A stretch of 64,000 nucleotides of DNA from Macrobrachium rosenbergii (Eukaryota; Arthropoda; Malacostraca; Decapoda; Palaemonidae). Below, in pieces: positions 55,019 through 64,000 of the stretch. A program made the position numbers and the translations under genes. Numbering within the stretch: position 1 is the first letter of the stretch; each line of letters starts with the position of its first letter. The DNA is taken from NCBI RefSeq assembly GCF_040412425.1, contig NC_089744.1:32374501-32438500 (forward strand). The letters run 5' to 3'. The notes beneath the pieces were generated by a model. It saw nothing but the letters and a program-made list of their open reading frames with translations, did not search any database and had not been told where the DNA came from.

Positions 55019-55164
55019 TTAATCTGGTGTTCCCTGATAGTGGGCAGGGTCTGTCATCTACGCTAAACAATCGAAGTGCTACAGAGACTTTTTAAATAAA
55101 AGCTGCCACGCGAGTTAGAAACTATAGCTATGTAATTATTCGGTAAGCTACTTCTGTGAAACTC

Positions 55165-55604
55165 TCAATTAACATGACCTAGATGCCATCATTCACTCAT
55201 GAATCGGTGAAAGAAAATACAGTCCGACCTTTTAAACTGGCACTCTTGTGACCAGGCCACTGCTGGACCACAAAAAATCCTGAATGACAAAATTACTCCT
55301 TAAAAACCCCCTTTGTAAACATAGTCTTGCCGGGTCATTCCACATATCTACTGCCGTCTTATCAAAAGTAGAACAAAGCATATGAATAATCACTGTCATT
55401 CGTTAGGTTTAGTTCCTTATGAAAATTCTGGCCTACTCCATAAGCATCTCCCACAAAATGCTAACACTTTCACTAAGCTGGAGCTTAAACCACTATATAA
55501 GCACACTGTTGAATTCTGATCTCCTGGTACTTTAAGCTTTTCTGGCTTTTGTTTTCAGCAAAAACATAAAAAGCTGCTTCTTTTTCTTTCTTTAAACCTT
55601 CACA

Positions 55605-55607
<3 letters not shown>
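55165..55607. other. Intron sequence, nothing recognised
   Basis: No element or coding signature between DIRS C and the GA tract. Confidence 0.5.

Positions 55608-55679
<72 letters not shown>
55608..55679. repeat. (GA)n microsatellite
   Basis: About 72 bp of GA. Confidence 0.99.
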
Positions 55680-55682
<3 letters not shown>

Positions 55683-55683
55683 T

Positions 55684-56200
55684 TTGTATAGGCAGTCCCT
55701 GGTTATTGGCAGCCTCGGTAATTGGCAATCCGGTTTTACGGCGGTTGCATTCTGCTAATGTTTACATTCTTAAAATTATCAGCTAATTGCATTTTACCGC
55801 CATCATGACAGCCATGGTTGCTAAATGAAATACATTTTGGAGCTTTATTTTTTCACTAATTATCAGAGCTGGGTTTAAAAATGCAACTAACTTTATTTAT
55901 AAATAGTGTCAATTAAATAAATAAAGGTGTCATTTCGCCAGTATTAGATGTTGCTTTTGCCTCTTGCAAAACATTTTGTGGCCTGCGCATTATTTGTTTC
56001 TTCAGCCACAGCTAAAACCGTAAATTTTGTGGCATACTTTCATAACACTAGCCTCTCCAACGCATGAAGGATGAATAAAGATTTATTTTATTTCTATTGA
56101 TGAAAGTCACCATTGAAAATTAGCAAAGTTTTAACAAGTCAACAACTGTAACACAACCCTTAATAAACGTGTTTTAGTTACGGTACCTGACATCAGCAAA
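55684..56200. repeat. Possible Tigger-type repeat, one end only
   Basis: TATAGGCAGTCCCTGGTTAT, followed by repeated TTGGCA blocks, resembles the left end of the 12.74-kb repeat (TACAGGTAGTCCCCGG). No matching right end was found, and the 3' limit given is arbitrary. Confidence 0.3.
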
Positions 56201-57218
56201 TGGCTGTTTCTCGATTCGACTGTTTATGCCAGTGTCTTGCATGCAGTAGTAAGTGGTTGTTAATTATAAGAAATAGTAACAAATTCTTAGACAAATCACA
56301 AGGTTATAAGCCAGATTTAATATATGAAGATTCACATTTAACTTAATGAACTTTTGCTTCTGGGCCTATTTAGTTAAAAGCTACCTCAGATATAATATGC
56401 AGTCAATGGAATAGAAAGCCTAGCCTAGTGTAATTTACCGTAAATACATCTGGCACTACTGTGTACACGATGTACATGAGGAAATCAAGTTTTTGGATGA
56501 AATTGTAATGATCACATGATACACATAAGATCGTATGATATATGAGTACATGCAAACTACAGTCCTTTTGTATGCTTTATATTTTAGAGTTTCACAGAAT
56601 ATGCTTGTTGGAAATAAACTTGCGTATTCATGGAACAAGCTTCAGCTCCAAAATGCACAAAAACCCAACAACTGAAATGACGTGTGTCGCTGCCCTCATA
56701 GCTGCTCAAGAACTAATGGCAGCTGATTCAAAAAAATTCCCAGATAAGGGAGTTGTTGGACCAGGGAGTGCCAGATTTGAAGAGGTCAGACTGCAATATG
56801 AAGTGTAATATGTACTATCAAATTATGGTTCACAGCAAAATGATACCCCTAATCTGGAAGCTATTTGTTCAAACACTACACCTATTTGGTGTGAATACGA
56901 CACTAACAATCTATATATGGGGAGTGACATACAGAGCTAATGAGAAAAGACTAAATTAAGATTGAAAGGCCTAAATCATACAGCTGAAATATAAAAAGAT
57001 GCCACACTGAAACTAAATACCACCTACAGTATACTACACAAGGCACACCTTATGAGATGCCTCATACAAGATTTACACCTAAGTTTTCTTTGGACAAAAC
57101 TTCAAGCATATTAAAAATAAGATACTGCATCATGTGCAAACACAATAATTTCAATATGAAATTCTTACTAGACTATCTAAAAACTTTATTACCATAAAAT
57201 ATCATGAAAGGAACAAAC
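56201..57218. other. Intron sequence next to a CEP120 exon
   Basis: AT-rich, nothing recognised. Confidence 0.5.
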
Positions 57219-57369
57219 CTGCGAAGTGTTTGGTGATCTATTGTCCAAGAGATTTCAGTGCAAAACTTTGGTACAGAAGTTTGGGAAACTGGATCAGTTG
57301 AAAGGATGTTATTATCAATTTTAGCAGACAGCACTAGGTGATGATCCTCCTTTGGGAAAAATCCTTGGC
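57219..57369 (-). CDS. CEP120: CEP120-like gene, C2A-encoding exon (most 5' exon seen)
   Basis: Internal exon of 151 bp. A TTTTCACAG acceptor lies before 57369 and the donor after 57219 reads CAG/GTTTGT. Read with two leading bases and ending in phase 2, it encodes about 50 residues: FFPKEDHHLVLSAKIDNN, LSTDPV and PKFCTEISWTIDHQTL. These follow, in order, the first C2-type domain of CEP120, a centriole protein needed for centriole elongation and ciliogenesis (family motifs HFPKRP, EAKFDG, LATDPV and FATELAWEID). The split last codon is completed as Arg by the first base of the 46522 exon, so the reading frame is intact. The first base implies an upstream exon ending in phase 1, probably encoding the start codon and first beta strand; I did not find it. 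The match is by recall of the family and was not computed. Confidence 0.88.
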
Positions 57370-57550
57370 CTGTGAAAATTCAGCTATTAGTTTTGAGTAC
57401 ATGTTACCATTATAGCTCAGGTTAGATTACTACAAGATTATGTCCTATACCCTGCTGCCAGGTACAGTACTAATACAAATTGGTATACAAACCATTTCTG
57501 AAAGGAAGAGTTATAGGAAGGCTAATAGTTTTAATTTTAAATGGCTATTT

Positions 57551-57700
<150 letters not shown>

Positions 57701-58390
57701 ATCTGGAGGAAAGGAATTTAGATTTAAGGCTAATAATTTCACAAACCTGTTCTAAAAACATGAGAAACACTGCCTGTTATTTGTCTCAAATGACTTCAGC
57801 CACTTGGAATAACCACTAATACCTATGGTAAACAAGCACTTAAGTCAGTAACCAAATCCACAAAAATCACTCCTCTCTAACCATTTAATTTCAGTCTTCC
57901 AAGAACATTCCCTCAAAAAGTTAGGTTAAATTACTCATTCCCTATGGAGGAGAGCTGAGAAATCCCCATTCTGTAATTACAGGACATGACAGAACAACCA
58001 ACCTACAGAGGAAAGCTGAGAAATTCCAATCTGTAAGTAAATGACAAAAATTGCATTTTTGAGAGTAAAATGCATTTTTCCTAACATACAAACCTGAGGT
58101 CCTTTACATACGGGGAATACTTTCGGCGAAGCTGAACAAGGCCGCTAATGACTTACCAGGCATGAGTTGGTATTACATCCAGCTGGACATGTGGTTGGTA
58201 ACAGTGGGAAACCCACAGTACAAACCGCCCAGATTCACACAATCACTTTACTTTCTGGCCTCGTCTGAAGCGGACATGTCTTGCGGCGCTCTGTTCGGAC
58301 TTGTGGATGCTAAAGCTTCAACCTTTTCACAGTGTGTTTGTTCCTGTTTTCTTTCTGGCTTGTTCCCGTGTATCTGTGCGTGTTTGTAAG

Positions 58391-59619
58391 ATGGATGATC
58401 TCTTACAAACCCATGACTTGGATAAGCCTGTGCGCCGGATTTGTCCTGGTAAGGACAAAAAGTGCGGTGCCTTCCGCTGTAGCGCGGATTCAGATCCCCA
58501 CTCCCTTTGCTTAAAATGTTGTAAAGGGAGCAAGGACCACCCTGATTGTACTGTTGATGACCCATGTGATGAGTGTAGGCTTTAATCTCCTGAGCAGTGG
58601 GATAGGTACTCTTGTAGGCCCAGATATAAACGGAAGGAATCCAAGGCGTCGGAGGGGCTGTCTTCGGCTCCTTCGACTCCAATTGTGGTTAATCCTTCTC
58701 AGTCTTATCTGAGTCCCGATGGCCTCCCCTTACTGCGCCTGACAGAATCCATCTCCCTGTCCCCTGTGTCTGCATCCGCAGTCACAGAGGAGGCGAGATT
58801 GGTCGACCTAGCCTACACTCCTCTCAGTTCCCCCCCCACCCAGAGTCCCTCATCCCTGGGTTGGGGGGTGGGGGGACCTTGCCTGCCTTTGTCTTCTTCA
58901 TCAGGTTTGGGACCTGTGCCGGGTTTGAGTTGGGTGTGGGAGTCGCTTGGGATGGTTGGCAACCCTGATTTGTCCTCACTTCTCAAGCACATCAGCTCGG
59001 TGGTGCGGGGAGGGGCACTGCCCCCTCCCCCCACTACTCACACGGTGGATGCTCTCATGACCACCACCGTTACCGCTGTGTTGCCGAGAGCGTAGTGACT
59101 TCGGTGGGAACGCATCATGCACATGGTGTGGTCGCTACCCCTGCCATCTCAGTGTCGACGCTGGCCGGCCCAGTCTGCTCGGTCACTCCGCCGCCTCCCG
59201 GCTACACTCTCACGCCTCCTGCCTCACTTCCACTGTTACCCGTGCCTACCCTGGACCGTCCGATGTTCCCTGCTTCACCGATCATTCCAGACAGTGGATG
59301 CTCCCAACTAGGTTCGCCTCGACCAGTTGCTCCTGCCTCAGTTCCTACCCCAGTTTCCGTCAACCCCATATGGTCTGTCTTCGGCAAGCTGGGGGATGCG
59401 GTCTTATTCCTGATTGCTAAGAAGAAGAAGTGCACTCGTCAACCATCCCCATCTTCTTCTTCCTCCTCTTCCTCGTCATCGTCCTCCTCTCCCCCTTCCT
59501 CTTCTAAGTTTAATTGGGCTAGGAAGGGGAGGGCGGCTCCTCCTCCTTCCAAGAAGACTTGCTCTGCTAAGGCAGCACTCACCCCCGCCTTGGGGATGAA
59601 CCGCTGGTTCTCTCACTGA
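58391..59619 (+). pseudogene. DIRS D gag-like protein
   Basis: The start at ATG 58391 gives MDDLLQTHDLDKPVRRICPG. A Cys/His module follows (CGAFRCSADSDPHSLCLKCC, then C-x5-DPCDECRL), and an in-frame TAA at 58583 sits where a Trp codon is expected before SPEQWDRY. Beyond it the frame stays open through PIVVNPSQSYLSPDGLPLLR to a stop at 59093. The next segment is Pro-rich and ends in a Ser run (PSPSSSSSSSSSSSSSPPSS) and basic FNWARKGRAAPPPSKK. It is the functional equivalent of the A/C gag but shares only the N-terminal module with them. Confidence 0.72.
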
Positions 59620-59670
59620 GAAGGGCACCTCGGTACCCTCCTGGACTGGTTCCGTTTCGGCGCCTACCAA

Positions 59671-61050
59671 GTGCGTGTCGCCGAAAGCACGATCTCCAGG
59701 AGACACTCCGGTCCATTTCCCATCTTATCTCCTAGACACCCTGAAGAAACAGGCCCTTCTTCAGGAGGTCGAAACAATGTTGAGCAAGGGTGCCATCGAA
59801 GTCGTTGGGATGGGCCCCCGGGCTTCTACAGCAGGATCTTTCTCGTGGAGAAGGCCTCCAGCGGCTGGAGACCGGTGATCAACCTCTCTCCCCTGAACCG
59901 TTTCGTTCGCCAGACACGGTTCACGATGGAGACGGTACGCATGGTACTGTCGGCTATCAGGGAGAACGACTTCATGCTGACAGTCGACTTGATGGACATG
60001 TACTTCCAGGTACCAGTTCATCCGTTGTCTCGTCGGTACCTTCGCTTTGTCATCAACGGAGTGGTCTACCAATTCAAGGTTCTCTGCTTCAGTCTGTCGA
60101 CCGCTCCACAGGTGTTCACGAGTGTTCACCCTCATTTCAGTTTGGGCTCATTCGTGCGGGATACGTCTACTGTGGTATCTCGACGATTGGCTAGTCCTGG
60201 CAAGCTCTTGCTTGCAGCTGCTACAGAAGAGGGATCGTCTCCTCGAGTTGTGTCATGAACTGGGTGTCGTGATCAACTTTCGGAAGTCAGATCTCACTCC
60301 CAAACAGAGGACTCAGTACCTGGGCATGCTGATCGACACGGTAGCAAGCAGAGTCTGTCCTTCTCAGGCTCGGATCAGCACGTTCAGGAAGGTTGTGAGG
60401 CAGTTCCTCACACAACAGGACCAGCCTGCTTAACAGTGGCAAGTCGTGATCGGCCACCTGTCGTCATTGGAGAAACTCGTTCCGCACGGGAGACTCCACC
60501 TTCGGTCTCTCTAGTGGATACTGAGGGACTTCTGGGATCAGTCTCAGGAACCCCAGTCGGTTCTCGTCCCCATCTCTCAGGAGGTGAGGGACAATCTCGC
60601 CTGGTGGTTGGACGACAGGAATCTCTGCATAGGGACACCACGGTCTTCTCGCACTCCGGACTTGCTTCTCTTCTCGGACGTATCGAAGGAGGGTTGGGGT
60701 GCACACCCGGAGGAGTTGCTGACTTCAGGTGTGTGGGACCAACACGACCGGCACCTTCACATCAAGGTCTTGGAGATGAAGGCAGCATTCTTAGGCCTCC
60801 AGTGCTTCCAAGACCGTTTGGTGGGACACTCGGTAGCGCTGATGAGCGACAACATGACCGTGGTGGCACATGTCAACAAGCAAGGGGGTCTTGTCTCCCG
60901 AGCTCTTCACGAATTGACGTTGCAGGTGCATCAATGGGCAGTCACCCACTCTGTGGAGCTGTTGGCCAGGTACATTCCAGGCAAGAGGAATGTCCTAGCA
61001 GACAGGCTCAGCCGTCGGGATCAGATAGTGGGGTCTGAGTGGTCTCTCCA
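59671..61050 (+). pseudogene. DIRS D reverse transcriptase and RNase H (frameshifted)
   Basis: RT blocks are VHFPSYLLDTLKKQALLQEV (59710), GPPGFYSRIFLVEKASSGWR, PVINLSPLNRFVRQTRFTME, FMLTVDLMDMYFQVPVHPLS, VYQFKVLCFSLSTAPQVFTS and YLDDWLVLASS (about 60178, after a frame change). RNase H has LLLFSDVSKEGWGAHPEEL (60660), HLHIKVLEMKAAFLGLQ, VALMSDNMTVVAHVNKQGG and RYIPGKRNVLADRLSR (about 60970). Catalytic-type acidic residues are present in both domains. Frame changes occur at about 59800, 60130 and 60430. Confidence 0.87.
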
Positions 61051-62479
61051 TCAGAGTGGCGGACAAACTCTTCAATCTGTGGGGGTGTCCAGTAGTCGAC
61101 CTGTTCGCCACCCGGTACAACAGAAAGTTTCCGACCTTCTTCTCTGTTGTATTGGACCCGTGGGCAGCTGCAGAAGACGCCTTCCAACACTCGTGGGACA
61201 ACCTCGAAGTTTATGCCTTTCCCCCGTTCTGTCGGGTTCTGGGATCGACAAACCTTCGAATGATACTGGTGGCCCCCAAGTGGCTTGTTCGAATGATCCT
61301 GGTGGCCCCCAAGCGTCCAGAAGCTGCTTGGTATCTAGACCTGCTGGCTCTGCTCTCCAACGTTCTGAGAGAACTCCCTCTCTGGCACAACCTGCTTGTC
61401 AGCCCCACGTAGAACGGTACCACCACGCTGTGGCTTCTCTGTCTCTTCTCGCCTGGAGGTTATCCACCATATCTTGCGAGCGAGAGGCTTTTCTCACTGA
61501 GCAGCAACAGAGATGGCAGGATACCTCAGGAAGTCCTCTGCAGTGGTTTACCAGAGTAAGTGGGCCGTCTTCTGTGGTCGGAGCCACTCTTCAGCAGGTA
61601 GAGGATTTCCTTGTCTTCCTTCGTCGGGAGAAGCTCTTATCAGTTTCAGCAGTAAAAGGATACAGGGCGGCCTTAGCCTTGGTCCTGAAGCTGAAAGGCA
61701 TCGATATTTCATCATCCCTGGAAATATCCTTGCTGATGAAGAGCTTCGAACGGTCTTGCCCACCCAGGGAACTCAGGCCCCCTGAGTGGGACGTGTCCCT
61801 CGTTTTGTGGAGCCTAACTTGTGCCCCTTACGAGCCACTACGAGAGGCCACAGACAGGGATCTGACCCTGAAGACCGTCTTCCTTCTAACCCTGGCTTCG
61901 GCAAAGAGGATTAGCGAATTACAGGGACTTTCCTTTTCAGTTAAACACTCGAGTGGGTGGGCTTCAGTTAACACTCGAATTTGACCCGGAGTTCGTAGCA
62001 AAAACTCAAAACCCAGTGGTCCCTGACGCTCAGTTTGAGTCTTTCACGATCCCATCCCTGAGAGACTTTGTAGATAATGACCCTCACGAGTTACAACTCT
62101 GTCCTGTATGGGCGCTACGGTGCTATCTGAGGAGAATGCGACACCTCAGGCCTGAGTGTCGGCGACTTTTCGTTAGCAGCGGGACCCCCAGGAAGGAGGT
62201 GTCTAAGAACACAATCTCTTCTGGCTTCGTGAGGTCATCACAAAAGCGTATGCAACAGCTGTCGAGGACGTCACCAGCCCTCTACGCCCCCGTGCTCATG
62301 AAATCAGGGGAATTGCGCCCTCTTTAGCATTCAAGAAGAACCTGCCGGTTCAGCAGGTACTGAAGGTGGGGGTGTGGTCACGCCAGACCACATTCACCTT
62401 TTTACCTAAGGGACGTTACCCATCGGTCCTTAGATACCTTCTCCTTGGGACCAGTGGTGGCTGCTCAACAAGTTGTGTA
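61051..62479 (+). pseudogene. DIRS D conserved block and tyrosine recombinase (frameshifted)
   Basis: Begins with the DIRS block VVDLFATRYNRKFPTFFSVV and SWDNLEVYAFPPFCRVL (61095-61240), followed by a 30-bp tandem duplication giving RMILVAPK twice (61257-61312). The recombinase has VEDFLVFLRREKLLSVSAVK (61600), then LASAKRISELQGLSF with the first Arg, and after a frame change LCPVWALRCYL. The H-x-x-R block is RPRAHEIRGIAPSLAF (62285-62332), with VGVWSRQTTFTF, YLRDVTHRSLDTFSLG with the candidate Tyr, and PVVAAQQVV ending at the TAA 62477-62479. Three frame changes make it inactive. Confidence 0.85.
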
Positions 62480-63049
62480 ACTTACCCAGCTCCCGTATAT
62501 GACAGAGTTGCGTCTCGTCTGTTGTATGTGCATGACTGGGCGTGAAAGGTGAGTGACTGGCTCCCTCTTCCTCCCCTACCATCCTACCCTTTCCCTCTGC
62601 CAGAGAGTTAGGCCGTACAAGCTGAACCGGACGTCTGACACAGGTAAGTTTCATCACTTGAGTGTCCTGTCTTTGTTGCCTTTCAGGTGCGCATTAGATG
62701 TAAGGTCCCCTCTTTCCCCTACAAGGCGGGGAAGGGGTTGCGGGCTAATTACCAAACCCATTCCTTATGTTGGTCCTTAGTCCCCGACGTTTTCCAATCA
62801 CCCCTAATGTGGCTGGGAAGGGCTCTCTCTGGCTTTCGCCTTGCTGTGTGATCGCTTACATACCGTAACCTCCTCACAGCTAGGACAGTCTAGTAGACTG
62901 GTCCGTATCATCACAGTTCTTACAATGGTGCTCACGGTCCAGTGGCCATGTCCTCCTGGCTCTTACCCCAGGTGTACATGAGGTGCGTTGAACTTCCAGT
63001 CATTCAGAGACCACTCAGATTCCTCCCATCGAATCTTGAGTCCCCATAT
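62480..63049 (+). other. DIRS D 3' untranslated region
   Basis: Between the recombinase stop and the terminal hairpin. No ORF of interest. Confidence 0.5.
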
Positions 63050-63146
63050 GTAAAGGACCAAGGGTTTGTATTTGTGTAGGAACAAATTGCATTTTTGAGA
63101 GTAAAATGCATTTTTCCTAACATACAAACCCAAGGTCCTTTACTCA

Positions 63147-64000
63147 GGTTATCCACCTCAGCTGCCCCACAATCTGCCCTAGACCAGAAAGTAAAGAGTT
63201 AATCCATCTCACCTCTGAGTTTGTAAAATCCATGCCATACAGTACCAGTGGGATTGTTACATCTGATGTGCACTACGACAAGAGGAGGTAGTACACTCTC
63301 ATGGCCCAGAAACAATTTCTACAGCAATATTCAAGATACATGCAGAAAAGTGGAACTTCATGGTGGAACTGAAGTCAATAGGATTTAAGTGTTAAGATTT
63401 TTTAGGCCTTTGGTTCAATTCTACCATGAGAAATCGTGTGAAAGGAGCTTTTTCCTGAATATAAGAACAATATTTGAAACAAGAACACAGTATTATCTAA
63501 GGAACAGGACTGTTGCCTTTCATCTACCAGAGAATATCAACTTGTGATCACATACAGGAGACGGGTAAGGATGACTGACAAATTTGCACCTGTAGAGCCT
63601 GGTATATTTGATGCCACAACTCATAAAGCCTCATGACTGACATTACCTTGTTGGAAAGTTGACACTGAGAAAATCTGGAAAAGTATGGGGCAGAAGGCCC
63701 TGTTCAGATGGTAGCATATTATTGCATGTTTCCGGATGATAATGCTCTACCACCTGTAACCCCAACCCCACTTTAACAGTTGATAGATAGAGTTTTACCT
63801 ATAGCCTAAAATACAAGAATGAGACATGAAGCTCTGTTGTGTAACTAACTTGCATATGACCTATCCAATGAGAATGGGCACTGGCTGCTAGGCAAAGATG
63901 AAAAAAGGCAAAGTGAACCAGTCACCTATCATTCAACCAAACTTTCATGCAGTAAACCTTGGGGAAGATGTTCTTCTGTCCTGGAGGAGCTCATGTGCTA
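63147..64000. other. Intron or upstream sequence, nothing recognised
   Basis: AT-rich. I looked on the minus strand for a short CEP120 first exon ending in phase 1 and found none I could support. Confidence 0.45.

Larger units (their letters stand above)
46690..55164 (-). mobile_element. DIRS-like retrotransposon copy C, all domains, with nested TTAA element
   Basis: The most complete copy, read on the minus strand. The 5' terminal repeat (55164 to about 52680) is split by TTAA copy 3. Gag starts at 52675, followed by RT/RNase H (50240-48576), tyrosine recombinase (to 47473), an internal complementary-type segment (about 46960-47010) and the 3' terminal repeat (46690-46955). The two terminal repeats are inverted: AAGTAATTACATAGCTGCAG on the left against reverse AATAATTACATAGCTATAG on the right, with the AGTGGGCAGGGTCTGTCATC block in both. 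Removing TTAA copy 3 leaves an element of about 6.3 kb. Gag and RT are frameshifted. Confidence 0.9.
58047..63146 (+). mobile_element. DIRS-like retrotransposon D (different lineage, GC-rich)
   Basis: A plus-strand element of about 5.1 kb with gag, RT, RNase H and recombinase in order. The left terminal sequence (58047-58115) starts AAATTGCATTTTTGAGAGTA. At the right end the same sequence appears both inverted (63050-63095) and direct (63083-63146), forming a hairpin. The coding part is much GC-richer than surrounding intron and than the B/C lineage. All ORFs carry stops or frameshifts. It is the only DIRS copy antisense to the CEP120 gene. Confidence 0.85.

Noticed and set aside
58155..58200. 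A donor-like CTG/GTAAGT on the minus strand, preceded by an ATG, that could splice in phase to the 57369 exon as a CEP120 first exon
   Set aside because: It lies within the DIRS D terminal/leader sequence and the peptide (MPG) does not resemble a CEP120 N terminus. Treated as chance.

Overview
This is eukaryotic DNA. The coding skeleton is part of one host gene on the minus strand. Four phase-compatible exons (57369-57219, 46522-46405, 37399-37292, 22175-21036) encode the first C2-type domain, a long linker and the start of the second C2-type domain of a CEP120-like centriole protein. The introns between them are about 10.7, 9.0 and 15.1 kb. The following intron runs at least 21 kb to the window start. 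The 5' exon(s) were not found. Everything else I can identify is transposable elements, microsatellites and undistinguished intron sequence.

The organism is probably a decapod crustacean (shrimp, prawn or crayfish). The reasons are very long (GA)n and (TA)n tracts, many DIRS-like tyrosine-recombinase retrotransposons, Penelope, mariner, piggyBac and I/Jockey-type elements together, and a fragment resembling a decapod SINE tail. This is inference, not a species call.

Layout. 1-4.87 kb: I/Jockey-group LINE (minus), inserted in DIRS copy A (4.87-6.75 kb, minus). 7.50-11.33 kb: complete piggyBac element with TTAA sites, terminal inverted repeats (TIRs) and a frameshifted transposase. 12.7-14.7 kb: a palindromic-ended repeat and a mariner set among TA/TG microsatellites. 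15.1-16.2 kb: Penelope-like element. 16.2-19.45 kb: degenerate repeat (perhaps DIRS-related) carrying a second mariner. 21.0-22.2 kb: large CEP120 exon. 27.35-30.98 kb: pogo/Tigger-like remnant holding satellite-bearing TTAA element copy 1. 31.1-35.8 kb: internally deleted DIRS E with long inverted ends. 36 kb: LINE RNase H fragment. 37.3 kb: CEP120 exon. 37.5-37.75 kb: palindromic MITE. 38.2-44.9 kb: DIRS B, interrupted by a SINE tail, which is interrupted by TTAA element copy 2, which is interrupted by a 315-bp MITE. 44.9-45.7 kb: hAT fragment. 46.4 kb: CEP120 exon. 46.7-55.2 kb: DIRS C with TTAA element copy 3 in its terminal repeat. 57.2 kb: CEP120 exon. 58.0-63.15 kb: DIRS D of a different lineage, on the plus strand.

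The most noteworthy pattern is a family of about 2.15-kb elements (three copies) with TTAA target sites and piggyBac-like ends. Their interior is mostly a tandem repeat of about 380 bp, so they look like a non-autonomous DNA transposon that moves satellite DNA. DIRS copies A, B, C and E lie in the sense orientation of the host gene; only D is antisense.
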